Program-made: the position numbers and the translations under genes
Source of the DNA: Chloroflexota bacterium
GTDB lineage: Bacteria; Chloroflexota; Dehalococcoidia; Lucifugimonadales; Lucifugimonadaceae
NCBI GenBank assembly: GCA_002718415.1
Contig: PBEM01000004.1
Coordinates: forward strand, 100,140 to 164,139
DNA: 64,000 bases
Direction of reading: 5' to 3'
The notes under the pieces: model-generated
The model's database searches: none
Told to the model about the DNA's origin: nothing
The model's input: the letters and a program-made list of their open reading frames with translations, nothing else
Shown: one piece after another, positions 25,453-34,474 of the stretch
Layout: each line of letters opens with the position of its first letter
Position numbering within the stretch: the stretch's first letter is position 1

Positions 25453-26214
25453 ATGCGAGTTTTAGTAACAGGTTCTTCAGGACTAATTGGATCAAATATA
25501 ATCAAACTATTGAAAGATAAATTTGATTTCATAGGATTAGATATTACCAAAAATAATCAATCTCCTGATATTCCAACTATATTTTCTGATGCTTTAAATA
25601 TTAATGACATAGCAGATAGTATTAAGAATGTTGATGCAATAATACATCTAGCTGCAAATGCATCTGTTCATACATCATGGGAAAAAGCATTATCTAATAA
25701 TATTTCTTTAACTCATAACATATTTGAAACAGCAAAAAATATTGGAATAAAAAAAATTATTTTCGCTAGTTCAAATCACGCAGTAGGAAATTTTGAAATG
25801 GATATCCCATATTCTAATATAGTAAAAGGTAATTATAAAAATTTATCTCCAGGAAAATACAAATTAATAGATCATAAAGTTCCTATAAGACCAGATAGCC
25901 AATATGGCATTAGTAAAGTATTCGGAGAAGCGACAGGTCGATATTACCATGAATATTATAATATGGATGTATCATGCCTAAGAATAGGAACATTTAACGC
26001 TGAGAACAAACCGAATAATATTAGATCTTTGTCCACCTGGGTTAGTTATAGAGACCTTAGTCATATGATAGAAATGTGCTTAATAAATCAAAAAGGGTAT
26101 GAAATTTTTTATGGTGTTTCCGATAATTTATGGAAGATTTGGGATATAGAACATGCGAAATCTACCATTGGATATAAACCTTTAGACAATGCTGAAATCT
26201 ATAGAACCAAATGA
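25453..26214 (+). CDS. NAD-dependent epimerase/dehydratase (uronate dehydrogenase-like)
   Basis: A 253-residue short-chain-type sugar nucleotide or sugar acid enzyme. The NAD site is VLVTGSSGLIGSNIIKLLKDKFDFIGLDI; the catalytic triad is seen as IIFASSNHAVG (Ser) and SQYGISKVFGEA (Tyr-x3-Lys). The short length and the IIFASSNHAVGNF and TFN region resemble uronate dehydrogenase and its relatives, which oxidise hexuronic acids, rather than full-length UDP-sugar epimerases. Its stop overlaps the start of the ROK kinase by 4 bp (ATGA), so the two act together, probably in sugar use. Confidence 0.78.
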   Translation: MRVLVTGSSGLIGSNIIKLLKDKFDFIGLDITKNNQSPDIPTIFSDALNINDIADSIKNVDAIIHLAANASVHTSWEKALSNNISLTHNIFETAKNIGIKKIIFASSNHAVGNFEMDIPYSNIVKGNYKNLSPGKYKLIDHKVPIRPDSQYGISKVFGEATGRYYHEYYNMDVSCLRIGTFNAENKPNNIRSLSTWVSYRDLSHMIEMCLINQKGYEIFYGVSDNLWKIWDIEHAKSTIGYKPLDNAEIYRTK

Positions 26215-27176
26215 ATAAATTTGTAATTTCTGTCGATATAGGCGGAACAAATATTAGAACAGGTCTTGTTGATATAGAAGGATCAGGTTCTAATATATCT
26301 TCAATATCCACTTTACCGGAAAAAGGAATTGAAAATGCTGCGGAAAGATTATCAGAATTAATTCAAGAAACTATTAATAATATGATACCTAAATCAGAAG
26401 AAATTACAAATTATATTACTGGTATTGGAATTTCTTCTGCAGGTCCAATTAATCCTTTGGATGGAAAATATAATTTTCCTCCAAACTTACCGACTTGGCA
26501 CAATAAATCCCTTATACCAATTATTAAGAAAAATTTTCATCCTTTACCAGTAATGATTGGACACGATGCCACTCTAGCTGCACTTGCCGAAACAAGTTTA
26601 GGAGAAAACAAAAATATAAAAAACCTAATATATATAACCATATCTACAGGAGTAGGTGGAGGAATAATAGCTGATGGAAAAATGATCACAGGCACCACCG
26701 GTCAAGCTGGTGAAATGGGTCATATTTTAGTCAGATCAGATGGTATTAAATGTAATGTTGGATGTAAAGGTTGTTTTGAAGGTAATGCTTCGGGGCCTGC
26801 GATAACAAAATTAGCTGAAAAAAAATATAAAAATCTTTCTGATAAAAATTCAGTAGGTTTCAGTAATTTCTCTCCTGAAAATATCATACTCAATGCCAAA
26901 CAAGGAAATGCTTTCGCCGAAGAAATAGTTAATGATGTTATAGAAAATATTTCACAAGGTTTGTCTTCAATATTAAATATTTTTGAACCAGAAATTTTAG
27001 TAATTGGTGGAAGTGTAGCATGGGGATTAGAACATAGATTTAATGAAATTATCAAAACTGTATCTCATACCGCTCTTCCAAGATATAGAAAAAATGTACC
27101 TATAAAATATACCACCCTTGGAGAAGAAGTATCTATTCTTGGAGCTGCACAGTTAATTTTTAAAAATACCAAATAA
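26211..27176 (+). CDS. ROK-family sugar kinase
   Basis: A 321-residue glucokinase-type ROK protein. The phosphate-binding start is FVISVDIGGTNIRTGLVD; the catalytic Asp is in MIGHDATLAALAE; the second phosphate motif is ITISTGVGGGIIADGK. The Cys-rich zinc loop reads CNVGCKGCFEGNASG, preceded by the conserved His in GEMGHILV, as in ROK kinases. The C-terminal ILVIGGSVAWG is the adenosine motif. It could phosphorylate glucose, ManNAc or a related sugar. It is translationally coupled to the epimerase and ends 4 bp from the convergent PmbA gene. Confidence 0.87.
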   Translation: MNKFVISVDIGGTNIRTGLVDIEGSGSNISSISTLPEKGIENAAERLSELIQETINNMIPKSEEITNYITGIGISSAGPINPLDGKYNFPPNLPTWHNKSLIPIIKKNFHPLPVMIGHDATLAALAETSLGENKNIKNLIYITISTGVGGGIIADGKMITGTTGQAGEMGHILVRSDGIKCNVGCKGCFEGNASGPAITKLAEKKYKNLSDKNSVGFSNFSPENIILNAKQGNAFAEEIVNDVIENISQGLSSILNIFEPEILVIGGSVAWGLEHRFNEIIKTVSHTALPRYRKNVPIKYTTLGEEVSILGAAQLIFKNTK

Positions 27177-27180
27177 ATAT

Positions 27181-28512
27181 TTAGTTAGAAGATGCTATTT
27201 TCACTCCTGTACATTTTATGGCTGGAATTTTTGCAGAACCATAAACATTTTCAACATCTTTAGATATAGATTCAATTCTCGATAAACACTCATAAACATT
27301 TCCAGAAATCATTGTATCTTTTACTCTACCAACGATTTCTCCATTAATAATCCTGTAGCCAAGAGATAAGTTAGCCTTAAATTCTCCACCTAATTCATTC
27401 CCTTGTCCTGCTCCAAGTAAACTATCTACAATTATTCCATCTTTTACATTCGAAATTAAATCTGAGAAATTTTCATCCCCATTATCAATTTCTATATTGG
27501 AAACAGTTGGATATAAATTTGTAGATATAGATCTTCCTCCTGACCCAGTAGAATTTAAGCTCAATTGAGAAGCAGTTTGTAAATCATAATAAGGCTCTCC
27601 TAAAATACCATTCTGAACAAAATCAATTATTCTTGTTGAAGTTCCTTCATCATCAAAAGGCTTACTTCCTGTTAATTCATTTGAATGTGGATTATCTCTA
27701 ATAGAAAGTTTCTTATCTAAATATTGTTTACCTAATAAATTAATAATTGGAGAGGTTTTATTTAGAAAATTTTTACCATTAAAACCTTCTAACAAAGGAC
27801 CTAAAAAAGTGCTTAAAAAACCTTCTGGAGTGAAAATAACCGGTAATTCACCATTAGAATTTACAGATCTTGATGTGTTTTTAGCCCACTCTAAATTTCT
27901 TTTTATTTTAAAAAATGACTTATCTAATTCGGCTTCAGATAACATTGTATGAGATGAACATCCATTCCAGATATTTAGCATATCATCACCACGAATTAAA
28001 TTAGCATTAGCATAAAAATAAGATTCAGAATAATCATAATTATTATCAAAACCCGAAGAATTAATTATCCTAGTATTTCCAATCACCCAACCGATTTTAG
28101 AGTCCACTAATATATTAGAAGAAATACTTAATAGTTTATCTATAAAAGATTTTATATTCTCTATAATTTTATCTTCACTAACTGAAGATAAAGATTCATC
28201 AAAAATAGGAATATTACTGTATATTGAACCAGAAGGAAAAACCATTTCGGTTTTTGATCCGTAATTAGATAAATTTTTCACATTCTCAATAAGTTGATCA
28301 AATTTTAAAGGGTTAGTAGTGGAAGATAATCCTATTCGATTGTTTTTTATCCCCCTCATAGCAAATCCTGAAGTTTGTTTTTTTGTAATTTCTTTTAATT
28401 TATTTGACTCAAAAGAAATAGGATGATTTTCACTTGTAATCGAATATATTTCATATTGATCAAATATCCTTTTTGATTTATCAATTACTTCATTTATCAT
28501 GATATTAGACAA
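27181..28512 (-). CDS. pmbA: TldD/PmbA-family protease subunit (PmbA/TldE-like)
   Basis: A 443-residue partner of TldD. It has the family layout (SENHPISFESNKLKEITKKQTSGFAMRGIKNNRIG near the start, LPVIFTPEGFLSTFL mid-protein, GSKPFDDEGTSTRIIDFVQNGILGEPYYD and the late GELGGEFKANLSLGYRI) but no HExxxH metal motif, as expected for the PmbA/TldE subunit. TldD/TldE complexes trim peptides such as microcin B17 precursor; in this organism the substrate is unknown. Its start overlaps the end of tldD by 16 bp. Confidence 0.88.
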   Translation of the reverse strand: MSNIMINEVIDKSKRIFDQYEIYSITSENHPISFESNKLKEITKKQTSGFAMRGIKNNRIGLSSTTNPLKFDQLIENVKNLSNYGSKTEMVFPSGSIYSNIPIFDESLSSVSEDKIIENIKSFIDKLLSISSNILVDSKIGWVIGNTRIINSSGFDNNYDYSESYFYANANLIRGDDMLNIWNGCSSHTMLSEAELDKSFFKIKRNLEWAKNTSRSVNSNGELPVIFTPEGFLSTFLGPLLEGFNGKNFLNKTSPIINLLGKQYLDKKLSIRDNPHSNELTGSKPFDDEGTSTRIIDFVQNGILGEPYYDLQTASQLSLNSTGSGGRSISTNLYPTVSNIEIDNGDENFSDLISNVKDGIIVDSLLGAGQGNELGGEFKANLSLGYRIINGEIVGRVKDTMISGNVYECLSRIESISKDVENVYGSAKIPAIKCTGVKIASSN

Positions 28513-29879
28513 TTCTGTATTCTAATGTGTGGGCTACCATTTGATACCGGTAATGGTGACTGTCCTGATTTACCACATCCTCCACCTTGATTCATTTCTA
28601 AATCATTTGCTACTCCATCAATATTCTTTAATGTTGTAAATAAATTTCCTGATAATTTTACTGGTCTAACTGCTTCTGCAATCTTTCCATTTCTAATCAT
28701 ATAAGATTCTCCAGAAGTAAATGTAAACATTTCATGTTGAGTCATACCTCCATGCCAATTTTTTACATAAATACCATCTTTAATTCCATTAAATAAATCC
28801 TCTACAGTTGCTTTTCCAGGTTCAATAATAGTATTTGTCATTCGAACAATAGGAGGGAAAGAATAACCTATAGATCTAGCGTTCCCAGTAGGTTTTTCAC
28901 CTAATTTTGCTGCTGTTTCTCTTGAATGGAGCCTTCCAACTAACTCACCTTCTCGTACCAAAGGTGAAATTGTCGCAGGAGTACCTTCATCATCATACTT
29001 ATATGATCCTCTTAAAGGATTATTATCAAAATTAATTAATCCACCATCAGTGAAGTTTAAGTGTTCTCCACCAAATTTTCTTCCTAAAAACATTAAATCT
29101 CTTAATTCTTTATTTTCGTAAACATTATCAGCTTCAGACAAGTGTCCAAAAGCTTCATGCACAAAAACACCAGCTAATATAGGATCTAGGACTACGGTTT
29201 TTTCACCTCCAGAAAGAGTTTTAGATTTCAATAAACCTATTGCCTTATCTCTATGTTCCAAAACTAAATCTTCTAAATTCTCAACAAGATCATAATCTCC
29301 TAAAGAACCTATAGAAAAACCAGACTCCAATATATCGTCTCCTATCCTAGTCTGAATTGCAATTCTTGAAATTACATGTGAGTATTCTTGTTCAATATAT
29401 GTACCATCAGAATTTCCAAAATATACTTTTCTTTTCATATCTCCATATATAACGTCTGCACTTGAAATTTTATTTGAAGAAAAAATTAACCCTATATAAT
29501 GTTCCAATAATTCTTTTTTTTCTTTAATGGTTACAAGATTCGGATTCTTTCCCGAAGAATTTACTACTTTATCAATATTAGGTTCAACTTCTGCTAAATT
29601 AGTTTTTGAATCTCCAATACTTTTAGCTTGAAGAAAGGCTTCTGTATGAATATTATTTAAATCTTTTTCTATATCTGACAAAAAATTAAAACTTGAAAAT
29701 CCCCATCCACCTTTGTATGCAGATCTAACATTTCCACCAAAACTAATATTCTGTGAAATATTATCTAATTCCTTACCTTTATAAACTAAACGTGTTGAAT
29801 CTGTTTCTTCAATTCTTATTTCACTATAATCAGAACGATTGTTAAATAAAATATCTGAAAAAAGTTCTTTATACTTCAA
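28497..29879 (-). CDS. tldD: Metalloprotease TldD
   Basis: The catalytic subunit of the TldD/TldE peptidase, 460 residues from the TTG at 29877-29879. That start is chosen because AGGGGA lies about 9 bases upstream, because LKYKELFSDIL suits the family start, and because the longer frame back to 29993 would add an implausible leader overlapping the divergent folC. The zinc motif is HEAFGH within GVFVHEAFGHLSEADNVYEN. The late motifs NARSIGYSFPPIVRMTNTIIEPG and GYGV-type NWHGGMTQHEMFTFTSGESYMI are present. It makes one operon with pmbA. Confidence 0.9.
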   Translation of the reverse strand: MKYKELFSDILFNNRSDYSEIRIEETDSTRLVYKGKELDNISQNISFGGNVRSAYKGGWGFSSFNFLSDIEKDLNNIHTEAFLQAKSIGDSKTNLAEVEPNIDKVVNSSGKNPNLVTIKEKKELLEHYIGLIFSSNKISSADVIYGDMKRKVYFGNSDGTYIEQEYSHVISRIAIQTRIGDDILESGFSIGSLGDYDLVENLEDLVLEHRDKAIGLLKSKTLSGGEKTVVLDPILAGVFVHEAFGHLSEADNVYENKELRDLMFLGRKFGGEHLNFTDGGLINFDNNPLRGSYKYDDEGTPATISPLVREGELVGRLHSRETAAKLGEKPTGNARSIGYSFPPIVRMTNTIIEPGKATVEDLFNGIKDGIYVKNWHGGMTQHEMFTFTSGESYMIRNGKIAEAVRPVKLSGNLFTTLKNIDGVANDLEMNQGGGCGKSGQSPLPVSNGSPHIRIQNCLIS

Positions 29880-29925
29880 AATAAATATTCCCCTAATTAA
29901 ATAAAATCTGAATAATATAACCTTT

Positions 29926-31275
29926 ATGAATATAACATATGAAAATTCAATAAAAAAATTAATGTTCCTAGGAAATTTTGAAAATTTTCCCAACGTTCAA
30001 AAAAGTATAAAATTTGACTTATCTAAAATTAGTAAATTATTAGATTATTGTAATAATCCTCAAAAAAACCAAAAATTCATACATGTCGCTGGAACTAACG
30101 GGAAAGGAAGTACTTCAGCGATAATCTCAAAATGCTTAATAGGATCAGATCTAAAGGTAGGTTTTTTTTCATCTCCATCTATGCATAAAATAACTGAAAG
30201 AATACAAATAAATAATCGTTCAATTCCAGAAAAAGATTTTGCAAATGAATTAAATAATATTTGGCCAATTATTTTAAAAATGTCAAAAGATGAAAATCTA
30301 AAAATATCTTTCTTCGAAGCTATAAATGTTATGGCTCTTAATTATTTTAGGAAAAAAAAAGTAGACATATCAGTGATAGAAGTAGGGATGGGTGGTAGAT
30401 TAGATTCTACTAATATCATTACCCCCCAAATCTCAGTGATTACTGAAATTAGTATGGATCACATGAGCGTTCTAGGAAATAATATAGAAAAAATAACTTT
30501 AGAAAAAGCAGGAATAATAAAAAATAATATACCAGTTATCATTTCTAATCAAATAGATAAAGTAGAGAAGGGGCTAGTACAATATGCTCAAAATATTGGA
30601 GCACCATTACAAAAAACATCTGAATTAGTAACGGTATCTAAAATTCAAAATATGGGCATTAACGGATCAAAAATTTTATTTAATACAACAAAAGGAAAAT
30701 TTAATGTAGAATATCCGCTAATTGGTGAGCATCAAATAAATAATCTATCGACTGCTTTAGCTACTTTAGTGAAATATTCAGATATAAATACTAAATTTAA
30801 CTTAAGTTCTATAACTGAGTCTATACCTAAAGTTAAATGGGCAGGAAGATTTCAGGTATTAAAAAAATCTCCATATTTAATTATTACTGATGGAGCACAC
30901 AACGAAAATGCTGCAAAAGCTTTACTCAAAACCATAAATTACACAGGAATAAATAAAAAAAATATCGTTATAATTTTAGGTGCTGGATATGGTCATGATC
31001 CAAAAATTATAATGAAAATTCTTATAGACTTAAATCCAAGAATAATTCTAACAAAATCAAGACACCCTAAATCAATACCAGTTGATCAACTTAAAAAAAT
31101 TCTAAAAAAGTACAAAAAAAATATTATTGCTGATTTCAATGACATAGAAAATGCCTTATCTTATGGGAAAAAAATAATAAAAAGAAATGAAGTAATAATA
31201 TCTACTGGATCATTATTTATAGCCGCAGAAACTATTGAAACTATTAAAAAAGTTAAAAAAGAATTCTATAATTAA
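29926..31275 (+). CDS. folC: Folylpolyglutamate synthase / dihydrofolate synthase
   Basis: A 449-residue Mur-ligase-family enzyme that adds glutamate to dihydropteroate or folates. The ATP loop is HVAGTNGKGSTSAIISKCL, followed by VGFFSSPSMHKITERIQIN, ISVIEVGMGGRLDSTNII, ITEISMDHMSVLGNNIEKI (with the ligase His) and the C-terminal WAGRFQVLKKSPYLIITDGAHNENA. All FolC motifs are there and length is typical. It is divergent from tldD by 46 bp, and fabF follows 35 bp later. Confidence 0.93.
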   Translation: MNITYENSIKKLMFLGNFENFPNVQKSIKFDLSKISKLLDYCNNPQKNQKFIHVAGTNGKGSTSAIISKCLIGSDLKVGFFSSPSMHKITERIQINNRSIPEKDFANELNNIWPIILKMSKDENLKISFFEAINVMALNYFRKKKVDISVIEVGMGGRLDSTNIITPQISVITEISMDHMSVLGNNIEKITLEKAGIIKNNIPVIISNQIDKVEKGLVQYAQNIGAPLQKTSELVTVSKIQNMGINGSKILFNTTKGKFNVEYPLIGEHQINNLSTALATLVKYSDINTKFNLSSITESIPKVKWAGRFQVLKKSPYLIITDGAHNENAAKALLKTINYTGINKKNIVIILGAGYGHDPKIIMKILIDLNPRIILTKSRHPKSIPVDQLKKILKKYKKNIIADFNDIENALSYGKKIIKRNEVIISTGSLFIAAETIETIKKVKKEFYN

Positions 31276-31310
31276 TCAATAAATATATCTTAAGACAAAA
31301 GAAAATAGAT

Positions 31311-32546
31311 ATGAAAGTTGTAATTACGGGTATGGGATTAGTCTCCTGCCTAGGAAATAACGTCAATCAATTTTGGACAAATATAAAAAATGGGATCTCA
31401 GGGATAGATAAAATTTCTTTAGTATCACCTGATCACTTCCCTTGTAAAGTATCTGGAGAAATAAAAGATTTTTCCATAGATCATATTGTATCCAATAAAG
31501 AATCTCGAAGAATGGCTAGATTCACACAATATGCTATACATGCTACTGATCAAGCACTTAAAGATTCTAAACTAAATATCAATGACTATGACCCAAACAG
31601 AGTAGGGATTTTAATGGGAGTTGGCTCAGGAGGCCTCCCTGAAACCGATACACAATCTGAAATAAAAAATAACAAAGGGGTAATGAGGATGAGCCCTTTT
31701 TATATACCTATGATGTTACCTAATATGGCTTCTGCAAATATCAGTCGTATATGGGGAATTACTGGTTACACAAATACTTGTGTAACGGCATGTGCTGCTT
31801 CAACTCAATCGATAGGTGAGGCCGTAGAGGTAATTAAACGAGGTGTCGCCGATATAGTAATTACAGGTGGTTCAGAAGCTGGAATTTGCGAATTGGGCAT
31901 GGGAGGATTTAGTACTATGCATGCTTTATCAACATGGGAAGGAAATCCTAAGGAAGCTTCTAAACCTTTTGATGCAAACAGGGATGGATTTGCTCCTTCC
32001 GAGGGTGCAGGAATTTTAATTATTGAAAGTGAAAAAAATGCTCTAACAAGAAATGCGAATATATATGCAGAAATTATAGGATGGGGAGTATCTTCTGACG
32101 CATTTCACTTAGTACAACCTCACAATGAAGGTTATGGTGCTTCATTAGCTATGAAAAATGCTATCAAATATGCAAATATCTCATTTTCACAAGTAGATTA
32201 TATAAATGCACATGGAACTTCTACCCCAACAAATGATCGTATAGAAACATTAGCAATAAAAAATGTTTTTAAAGAGCTTTCAAAGGAAATCCCAATAAGC
32301 TCTACTAAATCAATGATTGGACACTCTTTAGGAGCATCAGGAGCTTTGGAAGCTATTGCATGTATCAAAACTATTAATGATTCTATAATTCACCCTACAA
32401 TAAATTATAGTGAAAAGGATCCAAATTGCGATCTTGATTATGTCCCAAATATTAAGAGGAAAAAAAAGGTTGATATAGCATTATCAAATAGTTTTGGGTT
32501 TGGAGGTCAAAATGCATGTCTACTCTTAGGAAAGTATTCGAAATAA
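31311..32546 (+). CDS. fabF: 3-oxoacyl-ACP synthase II (KAS II)
   Basis: A 411-residue condensing enzyme of fatty acid elongation. The catalytic Cys is residue 161 in NTCVTACAASTQSIGEA; the two His are in NAHGTSTPTND (about 301) and STKSMIGHSLGASGAL (about 338), with the Lys just before. The start MKVVITGMGLVSCLGNNV and the end NSFGFGGQNACLLLGKY are typical of FabF. No acpP or other fab genes are adjacent, so it could also serve a special acyl product. Confidence 0.93.
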   Translation: MKVVITGMGLVSCLGNNVNQFWTNIKNGISGIDKISLVSPDHFPCKVSGEIKDFSIDHIVSNKESRRMARFTQYAIHATDQALKDSKLNINDYDPNRVGILMGVGSGGLPETDTQSEIKNNKGVMRMSPFYIPMMLPNMASANISRIWGITGYTNTCVTACAASTQSIGEAVEVIKRGVADIVITGGSEAGICELGMGGFSTMHALSTWEGNPKEASKPFDANRDGFAPSEGAGILIIESEKNALTRNANIYAEIIGWGVSSDAFHLVQPHNEGYGASLAMKNAIKYANISFSQVDYINAHGTSTPTNDRIETLAIKNVFKELSKEIPISSTKSMIGHSLGASGALEAIACIKTINDSIIHPTINYSEKDPNCDLDYVPNIKRKKKVDIALSNSFGFGGQNACLLLGKYSK

Positions 32547-32555
32547 TTTTTTAAA

Positions 32556-33455
32556 ATGCGATCTATTGTCTTTATTACATCTATTTTATTTATATTGAGC
32601 TTTTTAGGATCTTGCACTTTAAGTAATCTCAATAAATCAGAAGAAAAAATACCTACCTCAAATATCACTACAGAAATTAATAATCCCACTCCAATTCCTA
32701 CAATAACTCCTATTCCCACCCCTACAAATACTCCTATCGCAATAACAGAAAATAAAATCATTAAACCAACTTCCACTAGTACTCCAACAGTAACAAATAC
32801 TCCAGAGCCACCATCTTCTTATACAAATGAAATGGCTAAACTGATTTTTGAAAAAAATATTGACTCAAAACAAATTACCCTTACTTCAGTAACAAAAACT
32901 CTCTGGAAAGACAAATCTATGAATTGCCCAAAACCAGGAATATATTATGAAAAATTTACCCCTCCTGATCACGGATTTATTTATATATTAGAAAGTGATA
33001 AAGAAAAATGGGAATATCATTCAGACTCCACAGGAGAACTAACAATTAACTGCACTGAAGTTAAAAATAATATGACAGACAGTATAAATATTTCTAAAAA
33101 TAACCTATTTGAAAAAGCCATTTCAATAAAAATTTATAGAAATAATCAACAAAAAATCCCTGTTCTTGCAGGAGAAATTACTGATAAAAACGAAATTTTA
33201 TACATCTCTGAATTATTAAATATTCAAATCCCTCTAATAAAAAAATCAAATTGTGAAGCTAAATTTAAAATAGTTTTTAATTTCGATAAAAAAGATAAAA
33301 ATTATGATTGGTTTTGCGAAAATAATAAAAATATGATTAAAGGCTACGGGGACATATGGATAGAATTTGAGAGTGTCGCTCCAAAAGAATTTCAAAATGT
33401 AATCGGAAAATATCTTTCGGGAAAACCATTACCAATAGTCCCTGGAATGGACTAA
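32556..33455 (+). CDS. Lipoprotein with Thr/Pro-rich linker, unknown function
   Basis: A 299-residue predicted lipoprotein. The signal peptide ends in the lipobox SFLGSC (Cys about 21). A linker rich in Thr, Pro and Asn spans about residues 33-90 (for example NPTPIPTITPIPTPTNTP). The folded part has four Cys (MNCPKPGIYYEKF, INCTEV, NCEAKFKIV, WFCENNK). The NCPKPGIYYE segment followed by GFIYILESDKEKWEYHSDSTGELTINC looks like a repeat-bearing secreted domain; I do not recognise a function. It ends by sharing one base with the next start (TAATG). Confidence 0.65.
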   Translation: MRSIVFITSILFILSFLGSCTLSNLNKSEEKIPTSNITTEINNPTPIPTITPIPTPTNTPIAITENKIIKPTSTSTPTVTNTPEPPSSYTNEMAKLIFEKNIDSKQITLTSVTKTLWKDKSMNCPKPGIYYEKFTPPDHGFIYILESDKEKWEYHSDSTGELTINCTEVKNNMTDSINISKNNLFEKAISIKIYRNNQQKIPVLAGEITDKNEILYISELLNIQIPLIKKSNCEAKFKIVFNFDKKDKNYDWFCENNKNMIKGYGDIWIEFESVAPKEFQNVIGKYLSGKPLPIVPGMD

Positions 33456-34468
33456 TGTTATTATCAAATGGAAAAATACCTAATCCAGTAATTAATAAAT
33501 TAATTTCAAAATTTCATAATAAAGATCCTAGAGTTTTACTTGGACCAGAAATAGGTGAAGATACAGCTCATATTTCTTTTGGTAGTAAAACATTAATCCT
33601 TACCTCTGACCCAATTACATTTGTAGACGAAAATATAGAAAAATATTCTTTACAAATAAATGCTAATGATATAGCTACTTCTGGAGCATTACCAAAATGG
33701 TTTTTAGCGACTGTTTTGTTCTCTGAAAACACTTCAGAAGAAAGTATTTACAAAACATTTAAAAAATTAAATGAAGCAGCAAATCAAATAAATGTGACTA
33801 TAGTTGGAGGGCATACAGAAATAACTAAAGGATTATCACAAACAATCATATCTGGTACTATGATTGGAGAAATAGAAACATCAAGAGCTATAAAAACTTC
33901 GGATGCTAATATTGGTGATGATATTTTACTTTATGGATATATAGGTATAGAAGGGACAAGCATATTAGCAGAAAATTACTCAGAAAAATTAAAGTCTCTT
34001 CAAATTAATCAATCAGTGATAAATAATGCAAAAAAATTAATACTAAATCCAGGAATTTCAATAGTTGAACCAGCAATTCTAGCTTCCTCTACTAATTTAG
34101 TCACTTCAATGCATGATGTCACAGAAGGAGGTATTTGTACTGCATTAAATGAAATTGCAAATGCTTCAAAAAAAGGAATACTAATAAAAAAAAATGAAAT
34201 TCCTATTCTAAATGAAACACAAGAAATTTGTGATAAATTAAAATTAGATCCTTTTGGTTTGATCTCATCAGGAGCATTACTAATAACGACATCCAAAAAT
34301 AATTCCTTTAAAATTATAGAAAAATTAAAGAAAGAAGGATTTGAATTAAAAAAAATTGGGGAAGTTACAAACAACACAGAAATATTGTTTATAGATGAAA
34401 ATGGGTATAAAATTCCTATAAAAAACTTCTATAAAGACGAAATAGTAAAATTTTTTGAATCTGATTAA
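33455..34468 (+). CDS. AIR synthase-related protein (HypE/ThiL/PurM-like ATP-binding)
   Basis: A 337-residue protein of the PurM/HypE superfamily. It has the N-terminal LGPEIGEDTAHISFGSKTLILTSDPITF (metal and ATP contacts), NANDIATSGALPKWFLATVLF, TIVGGHTEITKGLSQTIISGTMIG and the C-terminal MHDVTEGGICTALNEIA. The layout is closest to the HypE-like group, but no hydrogenase or other hyp genes are near and no C-terminal Pro-Arg-x-Cys tail is seen, so classic HypE is excluded. A role in an ATP-dependent dehydration or phosphorylation is inferred. It is coupled to the lipoprotein gene and precedes relA by 6 bp. Confidence 0.75.
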   Translation: MLLSNGKIPNPVINKLISKFHNKDPRVLLGPEIGEDTAHISFGSKTLILTSDPITFVDENIEKYSLQINANDIATSGALPKWFLATVLFSENTSEESIYKTFKKLNEAANQINVTIVGGHTEITKGLSQTIISGTMIGEIETSRAIKTSDANIGDDILLYGYIGIEGTSILAENYSEKLKSLQINQSVINNAKKLILNPGISIVEPAILASSTNLVTSMHDVTEGGICTALNEIANASKKGILIKKNEIPILNETQEICDKLKLDPFGLISSGALLITTSKNNSFKIIEKLKKEGFELKKIGEVTNNTEILFIDENGYKIPIKNFYKDEIVKFFESD

Positions 34469-34474
34469 ATATTT

